A model generated the notes under the pieces. It made no database searches. It saw only the letters and a list, made by a program, of their open reading frames with translations, and was not told where the DNA came from. A program made the position numbers and the translations under genes. Positions 22,887-34,641 of a stretch of DNA of 64,000 bases are shown piece after piece. Origin of the DNA: Ctenosaura bakeri (Eukaryota > Chordata > Lepidosauria > Squamata > Iguanidae); the NCBI GenBank assembly GCA_948474755.1, contig CAOLHI010000618.1, positions 310,001 to 374,000 of the forward strand, read 5' to 3'. Each line of letters begins with the position of its first letter. Position 1 is the stretch's first letter.

Positions 22887-23021
22887 CAGTGATATCCAAC
22901 CTTTGGTCCTCCAGGTGTTTGGGACTTCGACTCCCAGAAACCCTAGCTACTTAGTTAACACTCAGGAATTCTAGGAGCTGAAGTCCAAAACACCTGGAAG
23001 ACCAAAGGTTGGACACCACTG
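22887..23021. mobile_element. hAT-like palindromic MITE, 135 bp
   Basis: It begins CAGTGATATCCAACCTTTGG and ends with the reverse complement CCAAAGGTTGGACACCACTG. Arms of about 50 bp surround a short centre. Flanks GCCTAAAA (22879-22886) and GTCTAAAA (23022-23029) agree at 7 of 8 positions, an 8-bp duplication. CAGTG ends plus 8 bp fit hAT. Confidence 0.8.
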
Positions 23022-25601
23022 GTCTAAAACATGCGGTTGGAGAAGGCTGCCAGTAGGTGCACTGTTGAAGAGGTATATTCTACCTTCCTTCTACCTTGCA
23101 TATGGATGGCCAATTCATTCTACTTTATAAAAGTGGTGAAGCCCATGGAAATATCCCTACAAGAACCCTGCTGTATGTGAGATGTGACAGGAAGGAGAGG
23201 AATCACACTTGCTCTTCCACCATGTGAAAACTCTCATTGCAGAACAAAATAACTGAATTAGACCTTTGTTTCTTTTATTTTAGTTCTTATTTCACATTAG
23301 AGCCATGGCTCACCGTACTAATAGTCTTCATGTATATATTTACTGAAGTTGATACCAAGGTATTTTCTTGCATTGATCAAAATAGTGTGTGTCAATACAC
23401 AACTAACCAGTAGTTTGTTTTCTTTTCTTTTTTTTCCCTTCTTTTTTTTTCTTTTCGGATTAACAGTTGCTTTACTGTAATGCTTACACAAAGGTCGAAC
23501 ATTTTGATGCTTGAGGCAAAGAGCAAAATGGCATTAGCCCAACTTCCTGTACAAAACCTAAATAGCATAACATCTGAATCTGATTTTGGAACTGGTGATA
23601 GGACATCCTTCCCCACGGTACTGAAGGGCAGTAGACTAAGTTGGAGATGCAGGACAAGCCACATGATTCACACACAGCTTTGTCTATTCACTACTTCTTA
23701 GAAATTATGACCTTAGGCAGCTTCTGCAATGTACCTAATAGTAGGGCTGTCCCTGCTTGCTTAAGTACGGGCTCAAGACATCTCATTAAAAAAAAATAAA
23801 CTCATCATGTATTTGGTAGAATATGCCTGCAGCCATATATTTTTTTTCTCATTATAATTGACCTACTGAAAATTGCAGCAATGCCCTTAATTCTCTACAG
23901 TGGTCTCTCTAACCAACTTCTCCTTCTCCTGTATATGCTGATGATCACTTCCACACCATCTGAACTTATAGATAAGTGTCCAGATAGGAACCTTCCTTAA
24001 ATGCGTTCCTATTTTACCACTCTACATTTTACCATCTCACATTCTAACTTTTAGGAATAGTTACGTAGGGATTATTTAGCAATTTAGAAATATTTAGGAC
24101 TCATTATTCATGATTGCTGACATCTTAATATGGATGTTTGGCTTGTTTGGAGGTTCTAGTAGAGAGGTGCAGCTATTGTACATCCCCACTGAAGAACAGT
24201 ACATTCCTTCTTTATGGGGCAGGTGTTCTCTCCCATAAAGCCCACAGTTTTGGGACCAATGGGCATGGAGCACTGAGGGAGGAAGGGACACTTATCTAGC
24301 CAGCCAAGTCAGCTGAATCAATCTTGATGACCAAAGGAGTGGCAGATGTCAGAACCAGATTGCCCTCACAAACTAGTTGTTTAACAACATATCAGAATAA
24401 GCAAAAACAATATAGAATTAGCAAAAATGAACAAAACCCATTTGTGGGTTTAACGTTCATGGATTTAAGTCTCTTCAACCTCTGTTCCCTCCCACTTCAA
24501 GCACTTTTTTTACAGGTGGACCTTCCCTCTCAGCAACTCTGATCAGGTCACACAGCCCTTTAAAAATCCATGTATGGTTCTCCTCCTCCTCCTCCTCCTC
24601 CTTCAGCCACTGGCTTGGCCAGCTAAGGATGGATCACAACCTAATTTCTCAGCACCACAAACCCTCTCCCAATGCCCCCAAACACACCCAAGGAAGGAAA
24701 TGGGTGAGATAGAAGAAGTAAAGGGCCATTATGCCAGCCCATCCCCTTGCCTTTTCCTTTCCCTGAGCTGGTTTGGACCTTGGGTGCCTGCTCTCCCCAC
24801 CATGCTTTTGCCCGCTTGCCACAGAAACATCCACACAGTTTGATATTTGCAATTTTTCCACTTTTAGAGGGGTCTTGCACACCTAACCCTAGTGAATGTG
24901 GAGGGATGGCTAAAATCCTATTAACTGATAACGTGTATTTATATTTGGGCTATGATTTGACTACATGACTTAACACATCTAAATTTCCTGAACCAAGGAT
25001 TCTCCTTAAACTGTTTTATTCCATTTTAATCTCACAGGCTCCCCATTATACATTAAGGATTACAATCAGTGAATTTTCATTTCCCTATAATTAGTGATCT
25101 TCTTTATGGTTACATATGCCCTTAATTTCTTCTGCTCATACTTCAAGATAAAATTCAACAAAGGGACCACAGTCTTAGAGGCCATCAGATTCTTGCAAGT
25201 TTGTGAAAATAGGCAAAATAAAATGAAATCTTTGTGTGCTAAAATTAGGAGTACAAGACATACTCTCACTTTTTGGGGAATCTAAATTCAGTAAAGTCTG
25301 GCTCCTTAGAGCCTGACTCTTGCTTTATTCAACAGAGTGATACCTTCTATTTTTGACACTAGTTGTTTAGCCAGAAAATTGAAAATTAATTAGCAAACTG
25401 GGCCCAATTTCTTTATGGCCCCAAGCTTACATTTCAAAAGAGCCAATTGATTCAAGTCAAGTAGATGGTTATTTTTTAAAAAGATTAATTTTTCAAATGT
25501 GTGTTAATGAACAAAAAGATAGAATAAGACTATACAGGAGTCCCAGCATTGTGCCAACATAAACAGATGCTCTCGGAGGCAACGGTGAGCTTCATGTTGA
25601 T
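23022..25601. other. Long unassigned stretch
   Basis: No genes or clear transposons. It contains a pyrimidine tract (about 23415-23458) and a (CTC)n run at about 24577-24602. Overlapping frames near 24570-24880 are compositional. Confidence 0.4.
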
Positions 25602-25842
25602 ATTGTTGTTGTTGTGTGCCTTCAAGCTATTTGCCACTTATGGCAACCCTAAGGCGAACATATCATGGGGTTTTCTTGGCAAGGCTTGAGGGGGTTTGAC
25701 CTTGCCCTCCTCTGATGCCAAGAGACTGTGACTTGGCCACAGTCACCCAGTGGGTTTCGATGGTTGAGTGGGGATTCAGACCCTTTTCTTTTAGTGTCCT
25801 AGTCCAACATTCAGATCATTATACCATACTGGCTCTCTATAT
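25602..25842 (-). mobile_element. Sauria-type SINE, reverse copy
   Basis: It starts on the plus strand with the antisense tail ATTGTTGTTGTTGTGTGCCT, then CTTATGGCAACCCTAAGGCG. It ends with the antisense tRNA-like head GATCATTATACCATACTGGC and CTCTCTATATG. Full-length or nearly so. An internal insertion-like segment (TCATGGGGTTTTCTTGGCAA) is typical of the longer subfamily. Confidence 0.85.
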
Positions 25843-26002
25843 GTCAGTGTCAGGGTTTGTTGTATTGTTCTCCTCAGAATTGCACTAAAATTAGCAAACA
25901 TCATTGCTGATATCTAATGCTGCTACTCCTGCTGGTTTTGCTGAGACACCTGGGTCTGCCATTCCTGTAAGCAGCTGAAGTTGTGGGCAGGTTCCAAACT
26001 AT

Positions 26003-26183
26003 GGGCCTTTCTGCTCCACACTATTATAGTGCTATTATTCCACTTCCTGTAGAATCCTGGGGTTTGCAGTTTAGGATTCTCAACCAGAGAGCCCTTTCAC
26101 CTCAGTAAACTGCAAGCCCCAGAATTCCATACAATGTTGAAAGTGGAATAACAGCACTATAGCAGTGTAGGGCAGAAAGGCCC
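26003..26183. mobile_element. Palindromic MITE copy, TAT duplication
   Basis: Ends GGGCCTTTCTGC and GCAGAAAGGCCC, flanked by TAT (26000-26002, 26184-26186). Family core TATTCCACTT...CCTGTAGAATCCTGG and its complement in the right arm. Non-coding. Confidence 0.85.
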
Positions 26184-26291
26184 TATGTTTACCTACTGAG
26201 GCAACACTCCCTGACAGGAATGGCCATCCTCAGGCAGGAATCATGACAGATATCTGAATACAGATATCTGGATGATATACCAGCTGATAAC

Positions 26292-27174
26292 TAGGGATGG
26301 GCCAAATTGATCCTCAGATCCTCGAATCCTGGGTAAGGATTCGAGATTCCCGAATCTGAATCCCTGTGCCAAAATAGGCAAACCAAATCTTTCGAATCTG
26401 ACAACCAAATAGATAGTTGGAGACCGGGACGCCTGAAAAACAGGGTGACCAGGACACCTGAAACCTTGGGAGGCCAGACATGTAAGGGAAGATTGTAAGT
26501 AGGTGAGGTTTTCCCTTGGAGTAATAATGGCCTTTGCTAACAATTTCACAAATTATATCTGGGCTTGTATTCTGAGATATTTAAATTGAACATTTAATAT
26601 TTAAGTTCAGTATTTGACTGGAAGCTACAGGATGGAGATTTCAAGGACAGCTGAAACATTATTTTGCATAGCTCCCTTGCAAACCTGTTTCAGACACATT
26701 CTGGGGTTTGGAGTTTTACAAGGTGTCACAGCCTTCTCTGCCAAAGTGTGTTGGTGCATCATCAGACTACAAATCCCAGGATGCCAGAAGGAGCTATGCA
26801 AAGAAAAGCCAGTTTTGACCTGGATTATCTCTGTACTTAGGGGTTCTGTTTACACAGGCAGGAAAATGTGGGAGTAATCCACATTTTCCTGCCTATGTAG
26901 AAAGGACCTTCATGTCATTTTCAATCTGGGGAGATCCTGAGGCAAAACTAGGACAGTCCTGGCCAGATTTCTTCAGAGGGAGGTTTGCCTTTGCCTAGGC
27001 TTTTGCTAAGGCTGAGAGAGTGTGTCTTGCCCAAGATTACTCTTCCTTCCCTTGCTTTTAAAACTCTTTTTTAAAAAAGGATTTGAAAGATTCGAGATTC
27101 GTGGATTCCCAGAACCTTCCAGGGATCCGGATCCGGATTCAGATTTGGAAAATTCTGGATTTGTCCCATCCCTA
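26292..27174. mobile_element. Non-autonomous hAT-like element, copy B, 883 bp
   Basis: Second copy of the element at 15785-16697, same orientation, aligning from end to end by eye with scattered substitutions and small indels. Ends TAGGGATGGGCC and GTCCCATCCCTA. Flanks CTGATAAC (26284-26291) and ATAATAAC (27175-27182) match at 6 of 8 positions. It shares the inner hairpin (about 26849-26900). The better inverted-repeat end and poorer duplication than copy A make relative age unclear. Confidence 0.83.
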
Positions 27175-27182
27175 ATAATAAC

Positions 27183-27650
27183 AATGGAATTCTTCACTAT
27201 TTTTGTTTTCAAAGGAAGAAATGAGTAATCTCAGCAGTTTCTTTCTTCTGCGAGACAGTCTTCAAAAACAGCATAGTTTTCAAAGACTGTGCATGAAATC
27301 TGTGCATGAAAATTTTATTGCCTGCAGGGAAAATATTTCAGCACAGAAATATTTTCTGCACAGAAAATGCTGTTCCCCAAATAGAAAATGCTCTTCTTTC
27401 TTTGTGTGTGTGGGGAACCTACATGTAAACTTTGTGCAGAATTAGTCCTGAACTGCAGATAAAATTTTCAGGCACAGATTTCTTTATTTTCATTTTCTGT
27501 GCAGAATTCACATGTTTTCTTTTTGTAAATAAAATAATATTCTGTACAAAAATTAAATCCCATCAAATGTACATTTTGTACAGAATAAGTACTCAACACT
27601 GAAAATTCTCATTATTCCAGCATTATCCTCATTAGGGTTTCCTAACCCTT
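27183..27650. other. AT-rich DNA with short internal repeats
   Basis: Motifs like TTTTCTGTGCAGAA/GCACAGAAA recur in both orientations (about 27300-27500), suggesting an old inverted-repeat element, but ends could not be set. Confidence 0.35.
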
Positions 27651-27651
27651 G

Positions 27652-28022
27652 GAATCATAGAATCATAGAGCTGGAAGAGAACAGAAGGGCCATCGACTCC
27701 AACCTCCTGCCATGCAGGAATATACTACCAAAGTATTCCCAACAGATGGCAATCCAGCCTCTGTTTAAAAACCTCCAAAGAAGGACACCTCCCCACATTC
27801 TAAAACAGTGTATTCCACTGTTGAACTACTCTTATCATCAGGATGTTCTTCTGGTACTTTAGATAAAATGTCTTTCCTTGAAGTTTGAAGCCATTGCCCC
27901 ATGTCCTAATCTCTGACGCAGAAGAAAACAGGCTTGCTTCATCCTCCATATGACATCTCTTCAAATATTTAAACACAGCTATCATGTTTCCTCTTAACCA
28001 TCTGTTTTCCAGGCTAAACATA
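27652..28022 (-). mobile_element. CR1 LINE, 3' end (first part of split copy)
   Basis: It begins with the antisense CR1 terminus GGAATCATAGAATCATAGAG and GGGCCATCGACTCCAACCTC. A minus frame (from 28036 down to 27800) gives the end of ORF2: FSLENRWLRGNMIAVFKYLK and later YQKNILMIRVVQQWNTL. Interrupted at 28022 by the MITE 28023-28571 with an ATA duplication. Confidence 0.88.
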
Positions 28023-28571
28023 GGCTCTTTCCGCACAAGGCTGGTGAATTGGTTCGTGCTGTTTCTTACAGGATTTTCTGGGCTCGAAACAAGGCGGACT
28101 TTCCCTCATTTCCTTCTACACAGCTACTGCATATGTTCCATTCCGATTCGGAGGAGTGCAAGTGCATGAATCCACACTGCCTCCGCCGTGGCCACTCCTG
28201 CTACTCCCTCACCCCGCCCCATTGGCTGTGATTGGCCCTTTTTTTCTTGCATGGTTTAGTAAGTCATTGTGTACGTGTGTACATGCGTAAGTCCGTACTA
28301 ACCCGACCCCTCCCATGAGCCCTTCCCCGACCACCAGTTCGCATTGGCACAAATGTACGTGTCTGCACCACTGTGAAAGTACGAATTGGATCGATCTGGA
28401 AAACTGGAAAACCAATTTCTTCCAGCTTTCAAATAGCACGCTTTACCACCACATGGGGGCGCATTTAGTCAGAATTACGTGCAGAATGAAGGTAAATACA
28501 CCGAACCTAGTCCACTCCAAGGTGCAGAAGACCTCCGTGGCCTGCCTTAATAACTGCGTGCAGAAAGGGCC
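28023..28571. mobile_element. GC-rich MITE nested in CR1, ATA duplication, 549 bp
   Basis: Ends GGCTCTTTCCGCAC and GTGCAGAAAGGGCC, flanked by ATA (28020-28022, 28572-28574). The CR1 text continues seamlessly across it (CTAAACATA then CTCAGCTCCCTAAG), which proves insertion. The interior is unusually rich in CpG (for example GTACGTGTGTACATGCG, GAAAGTACGAATTGGATCG) compared with its surroundings. No transposase. Confidence 0.87.
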
Positions 28572-28574
28572 ATA

Positions 28575-28610
28575 CTCAGCTCCCTAAGGCAAGCTTCCTA
28601 AGACATGATT
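28575..28610 (-). mobile_element. CR1 LINE, remainder of split copy
   Basis: CTCAGCTCCCTAAGGCAAGC continues the antisense CR1 sequence of 27652-28022. The CR1 match ends shortly after. Confidence 0.65.
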
Positions 28611-28682
28611 TCCATAGCTGAAAAATTTGCTCTTCAAATATCTTTAAAATATTTTTGAATATTCTGAAGGGATGACATGTAG

Positions 28683-28906
28683 AGGAAGGAGAGGGCTTGT
28701 TTTCTGCTACTCCAGAGACCAGGACGAGGAGCAATGGATTCAAGCTACAGGAAAGGAGATTCCACCTGAACCTTAGGAAGAACTTCCTGACAGTCAGGGC
28801 TGTCCGGCAGTGGAATATGCTGCCTCAGAGTGTAGTGGAGTCTCCTTCCTTGGAGGTTTTTAAGCAGAGGCTAGATGGCCATCTGAATAGAAGATGAACT
28901 GAAGGC
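28683..28906 (+). mobile_element. CR1 LINE, ORF2 C-terminus fragment
   Basis: An open frame from 28697 to 28897 translates to the CR1 ORF2 end: RTRSNGFKLQERRFHLNLRK, NFLTVRAVRQWNMLPQSVVE, SPSLEVFKQRLDGHL. This block is conserved through CR1 and L2/L3 elements. The 3' UTR with the terminal repeat is missing, so it is truncated at both sides. Orientation is opposite to the copy at 27652-28610. Confidence 0.88.
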
Positions 28907-29247
28907 ATGTGACCATTCCCTAGATGGCACAGGCATCTGCGAAGGATTTCTACAGGCACTAGGGTGTGATAAGTCACCAGCTCTGTAGCAGCCCACTAAG
29001 ACAGTTCTCACCCGTATAGCCACTCCTCAGATATCTTCCAGGCCAGCTAGAAAGCTTTCACTTCGCAGATGGCTGCCTCTGTGGTCCCTACCAATTCAGA
29101 AAGTAGCTGCAATTTTTAGGAACATGCTACCACTTCAAAACTTTACAGGTATGCTTGCAAGCACAGGTGCGAACGGAATCCTTGTCTTCAGTTCTTAGGC
29201 CTGAAAACCATCTACAACCAGGCAAAAAATGCTGATATGACGAATGT
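28907..29247. other. Unassigned DNA
   Basis: No gene or repeat recognised. Confidence 0.4.
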
Positions 29248-29400
29248 GGGCATTTCCGCACTAGACTGTTATAGTGCTATTATTCCACTTTCAACATCCT
29301 ATGGAATCCTGAGGCCACTCCCTGAACTGCAAACCCCAGGATTCCATAGGATGTTGAAAGAGGAGTAATAACACTCTAACAGTCTTGTGTGGAAATGGCC
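29248..29400. mobile_element. Palindromic MITE copy, short
   Basis: Ends GGGCATTTCCGCACTAGACT and GTGTGGAAATGGCC with core TATTCCACTTTCAACATCC and its complement. Flanks TGT and TAT, a one-mismatch duplication. The centre is shorter than in other copies. Confidence 0.82.
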
Positions 29401-30934
29401 TATACCCCCAATTCTTTGACTCTATTGGAATCAGATAAAGCATATATCATTTGTCACATTATCCTGTGTCCATGCACTGTCTGTAATAGCCAAGGCCTTC
29501 TCCTTTTTGGTTGTTCCTAGGTGTGCAAAGTCTGAATAAACTTCCAGTATGGCAAGCCAAGTTAAAAACTGCCTCTGCATAAAACCGAGAAACTTTTATC
29601 TTCCACATAAATCCTGCCAAGGACTAGAAGTGTTTTAAGGCACATCAACTTAAAAGAAGTTTTAGAATGTTCTGGGAAAGAAGAACTATGGTGCTGCAAT
29701 CCATAACTGGGAACATTCACTCGACAATAAGGAACCTGATGCATTGGGCTGCAAAAAAATGCTGCAGTGTGGAATATTGGCTTGTTTGTGATCTTCTTTT
29801 TAAGGCAGGATTGTACATTTTATTGGCAATTTACTGCTGTTTCTAGTATTTCTTTTCAGTTAAGAAAGCCAAAAGAATAAAATTGTTCATTGCAAGATAA
29901 TTGTCAATGCAAGAACAGTAAGATCTAACAATATAACATCCTTAAAGACTTTTCCAAAGGGCTCTTTCACTGAATGTTGTAGAACAAGACTATCAGTAAT
30001 TGCACAGAGAGGCACACAGAAGGCAATAGATGCTGGGTTGGTCCATAAGAAGATATATCTATATCTATAATCTATATCTATATATCTCCAACATGTCCAA
30101 ATACACACACACACACATCTAAAATACAGATTAGGGAGGTGATCTCTCTTTGACTGAGTTTCTCCACCTTCATACCCTTCTTTTTTCAATTGTGTAGTAA
30201 GACTTTGCATTTTCTGATTGAGCCAGAATTTGCACAATTTTAGTGTATTTTTTCTACTTGCATATATTTGTATAGTTCTCCTTAATTCCTGTGCATCTCT
30301 TTACTGATCAAAGTGTTGTTTCAGCATATTCATCTCCCATTTATGCTCATATTATCTGTGCTCATTCTCAAACAGGCCCATTGTTTTGCATGTGTTTTCA
30401 TTCCCAGGAATGTATTGTAAGCCTCAAAATGTGTGAATACTCAAGATGGGGTACCTGTTTTGCTGTGCCTATTTTTGAATTGAATCCACAAAGTGCTGCA
30501 GAGTTTTGTCAGATTAGTCTAGAGATCTTTGTTGAGTCCAGTGAAATTTGTCTCCACATCTAATACAAAGTAATACATTGAGCATGATACCCCTCCATAT
30601 GCATAAGTTACAAGAAAATGGTGAGCAAGCTTTTCATCTATTCCAGAACTTTTCATCAGGATGGCTGTTAAACAAAAGCATGGGTGAGTTGGCAGTAGGG
30701 CAGGGATAAGATGTCTATAAATTGTGAGGAAAGAACACCTGCATGCCATCCCAAGTCTTTTTTGCAGCCCAGCATACAGGTGCTTGAAAATTTGGGGCTA
30801 AAATGGGGGTTTGCCACTATTGCATGCTTTCAGGAGTAGTGGTTTTGGCTTAATAGAGATGGGGGCATTACAACCCCAGAAGCACAACTGGATTATCAAA
30901 GTTTCATTTGGTGCAAGTGATTCAGCTCCTGTGT
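29401..30934. other. Unassigned AT-rich DNA with simple repeats
   Basis: No gene recognised. An AT-rich (TATATC)n-like tract lies at 30051-30087 and (AC)n at 30099-30117. Confidence 0.4.
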
Positions 30935-31115
30935 TTGGTTTGAATGTTGGATTAGGACTTCAAGAGACCAAGGTTTGAATCCCTGCTCAGCCAAGAAAAC
31001 CCACTGGGTGGCCTTGGGCAGGTCACATTCTCAGAGCTCAAAAGGAAGGTAGTGGCCAACCTCCTCTAAACAAAATTTGCCAAGAAAACACGGTGATAGG
31101 TTTGCCTAAGGGTCT
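30935..31115 (+). mobile_element. Sauria-type SINE, tail lost
   Basis: TTAGGACTTCAAGAGACCAA, GGTTTGAATCCCTGCTCAGC, ACTGGGTGGCCTTGGGCAGG and ATAGGTTTGCCTAAGGGT follow the SINE body in order. GGTTTGAATCCC is the pol III B box. The BovB-like tail is missing after about 31115. Confidence 0.75.
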
Positions 31116-32654
31116 CTACAATTTGTGGTGAAGGAGCACAGAATGATGAAAGAGTGCTTGTCTGCCAGGGTTTTGTTTTGTTTCTCTTCCCTTACATTTT
31201 CTGATCAAGCAACCTGGATGTTTAAAAGTGGAAAGGCAGCAGTCCATTAGGTGAGGGCATTTGCTTCAAGAAGCAAAGGCTGGGAAAAGAGTGGGGAAAT
31301 CTCCCCACCTTTTGGCAATACTTGCCCTGCCCTGGTCTTTGCCCTATTTCCTCACTCCACAGAACCTCTAACTATACGTGCATGCCAAACACAAGCAGCA
31401 CTTCTGCCACCATTTCCCCTTCAATTGCTGCTCCATCCTTTCTGCTTAGGTTCTGGCAGCACTTGCCCACCGAGGACATCCCTTGAGAGAGAAAGAGAGA
31501 CTCTAGATGAGAAAATGCAGATTACAACAAAAGGGAAGGAAAACAGAGCATGAAGGGAACCTGCCGTCAGGTGCTGGGCAGCAGAATCCATTCAAATGTG
31601 GGTGAGAAGAGGGAGAAAGAGTGGTTATATTCCACCGTAGAAATATTCAAGGAACTCCCTACCTTATTAGAAAAGAGACATAGTAATAATCTGCCTTTGG
31701 TAAAGAATTCTGATACTCTATGCATAGTAGGTTTGGGCATCTAGGGATCTGTGAATGAAATTAAATTTTTGCTCTCTTGAGACAACCAAACTTTTCAGAT
31801 TTGACAAAAAAATATTATTAAAATGCTTCCTTCATTTCTACCCATGCCTCTAAATAACTGAGCTGCTCTTTCAGGTGCACCTACTACAATTTCCTTGGTA
31901 GTATAGGAGCCCATGCCAGGCTATTACCACTTCTGCTTAATGATCCTGTTCAAGCAGTCTTGGATGGCTGGGCCTTATCTCATTGTCTCACCTCAGAGAT
32001 TTAAATAGACTTGTATATCAAAGCCTAAGTCTTTATCTTCTATTTCTATCACTCTTCTAAATCAAATGGTACCAAGGGTTTCTCTAAGGCAGCTATATGG
32101 CTCACTGGCATTAGACAGTACCTGCTGCTATCAAAAAACATCCTTGAGTATGAATGTTTAACTAGCAAATTTGTTCAAATCTAATGTTCCAGTTGCTAAG
32201 CAGTATTTTAACACATCTCAAGAAGGATAATTTTTTGTCAAAGATAGGAGCTTTCCAGATTGATAATGTTTGTATGGATGAAATTCCTAATAGTCACTTT
32301 CCAAAGAAGCTCTAATGCATTGCTGTCTGTACTCTATGCTTGATAGAACAGGGGAGCTGAGTACTCCACCTGGGTTATTTACATATGTTAATTTGCATAT
32401 GTAAACATTTACAGATCCACCGCAATACTTCCACACAGAGTATTAGATGTTAATTTACAGATCCACCGCAATACTTCCACACAGAGTATTAGACTAAATT
32501 GTTGGTGACTAGTTGCCTCTATGTCAGTGCCATGGTGAATCCACACTTGGATTTAGATTGAATTTTAAAGGGTGACTATCCTAGTCATCCAATCCTATCC
32601 TCCAAATAGGTTTAGATTCTTGGATAGCTCCTTTAAAGTTTGGACTGAAACTTA
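31116..32654. other. Unassigned DNA
   Basis: No gene or transposon recognised. It contains the exact 40-bp duplication at 32408-32493. Confidence 0.4.
32408..32493 (+). repeat. Exact 40-bp direct duplication
   Basis: TTTACAGATCCACCGCAATA and the next 20 bases occur at 32408-32447 and again, identical, at 32454-32493, separated by six bases. Identity suggests a recent local duplication. Confidence 0.95.
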
Positions 32655-33023
32655 GGCCCTTTTTGCATCTGACCTGTTCCCAGCAGCGTCCCATGGGGAT
32701 GCCAGCAGTGGCTCTGCCAGAAGGACAGTGGAGGGGGAGTGCTCCCATTCACACTGGCTGCGTCCGGGATCCAGGAAGTGCAATGGCTCTGCCTCTTCCT
32801 GCTGTAGCACAGTCATTGCACTTCCGGACCCTCTGCATACCAGGTGGATGGCAGCACAATCATGGGTCCTTGATGGGGAAAACCCATCAATGATTTAATC
32901 CAGGATTGCACTGCCTGGGGACAGGAGAAGGATGGGACTGTGATGATGTCATGCATAACCATCATCATGGTCCTGTCCTTCTCCCGTCCTATGGCAGGAT
33001 GACAATTTCCTGTGAAAAGGACC
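32655..33023. mobile_element. GC-rich MITE, TTA duplication, 369 bp
   Basis: Ends GGCCCTTTTTGCATCTG and CCTGTGAAAAGGACC, flanked by TTA (32652-32654, 33024-33026). TTA is the classic PIF/Harbinger target. Interior motifs GATGATGTCATGCAT and ACCATCATCATGGTCCTGTC are shared with 1702-2119 and 4996-5270. A possible coding frame is not supported. Confidence 0.82.
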
Positions 33024-33026
33024 TTA

Positions 33027-34356
33027 GACCAAATGGACCACCTCACTGACATGGTAGTCACCAGTCATCACTGGACCCAGCATTCTTTGCACTTTCACAT
33101 TCCTTGTGTTAACATCATTTTGTTACTGAAGGATTTTTTAAAAAAATCATACATCCATGGATCTAACTGGTGTTTTCAGTACCCATTTATATTGGCTGTC
33201 AGCCAATGCAGAGACACCACACAACTCATGCACAGGTGTAATTCTGCCTCCCAGAATTCAGTGAAGATATAATCAAGAAAATTAACATTTGTGTATGCCA
33301 TTGTAACATTTTGCATTAGATCCATTCCTTGATCCAGGCCAGGTTTGTTAGAATGTCCACTCTGGATTTTTTATTGTGTGCCTGGAAGGCTAGAACGGTT
33401 GACCTGTAGAAGGATCTATGCAATAATAAACCTACATCTTTCAGCCATCTAAGGAGGTTACATTTCTACTTTCAAGAACTTTAGGGCTCTAAACACAACA
33501 GTCATTTAGGATAATAACCGGGGAGCTCCCCTATGATTGTCATATATAGGGAATACAAGCGGTGTGCTGTTCAAACTTCCACCCCATCCCTGCCACTGGC
33601 AATGCATTTCAGTGTTAAAAGTCAAACATATATTATATTATTTCAAATAAAGGTTAGATCTGATTGGTACATATTTGGAAGAAGACCAAAATATATCTGG
33701 CAAAAAGAAAATAAGACACTCTTTAAAACCACATTTGCCCAATCGTCCTACAATACCAACAGTTATGGGCAAACTTTACACTTCCTTCTCTGTAACAGGG
33801 TCTTCCTACAGCTGTACTTACACTTATTGGCTTATTTACTGCTCCACAGCTTTTCCATCACCTCTTTCACTATTTACTTTGGTACTTTCAATTAAAAATT
33901 TTTCATTAGAACTGCACAAAACTCAAGGGAGAATATTTGCTCTTAAGTCTATTTAAATGACCCAAAGTCATGGATTTCGATTGAAAATCTATGTAACCTG
34001 TTGAACTGCAACTGGACTGCAGGAATTTGCAGTGCCATTCTGTCACCATTGTCAATTCCTCTTTGCCTTTTATGTCTCTATGTATCTGGCCTACGGTCCA
34101 CCACACTGCAAGCAGAGATAGATCAAAACCTCACTGTTATAATATGGATGGAAACAATATTTCCTGTTATTTGTTTCCTGGCTGAAAAATGAGTTTCATG
34201 GCACCCAGGAAACTTGGTCAGGAAAAATAAGACAGTGATGAGGATTTTACTCTGGGTATTCACCTATTCCAAAGTATTTCAGGAAATTATTTTACACACA
34301 AATACATGAGAATTGCATGAGAACTATGGAGTTTTGAGCAAGTAAAAATAAAACTA
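33027..34356. other. Unassigned AT-rich DNA
   Basis: Several frames up to 120 codons on the plus strand (33533-33956), without recognisable protein similarity or exon signals. Confidence 0.4.
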
Positions 34357-34641
34357 TTTCCAGACAACCATCTGTTCTTTTTCTGCAAGATTTTTATTTA
34401 CTATGCAAAAAGTAGCAATCTTGCACAACAAAAATCTCACATACAAAATTTCTTCCACCAAGAACAGTCCTCTTGTGTGTACATGCATGCATGCATACAC
34501 ATACACACACAGAGCCACATAATTGTCATGTGCAAGATAGCTGCTGAGCAAGACTTTTATGCAAGATATTTGTTGTAGAAGAAACTATGCTAGTTGGCAT
34601 GAATCATGGCACTCCTCAATCCATAGGTGGCCGTCTGGAAA
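34357..34641. mobile_element. Possible TIR element, 285 bp
   Basis: TTTCCAGACAACCATC at the left and GATGG-like GTGGCCGTCTGGAAA at the right are inverted over about 16 bp. Flanking triplets (CTA, CAG) do not match, so the target duplication is not established. Confidence 0.4.

Noticed and set aside
24570..24882. Several 70-90-codon frames on both strands
   Set aside because: Compositional (C-rich strand, CTC repeat); no protein family resemblance.
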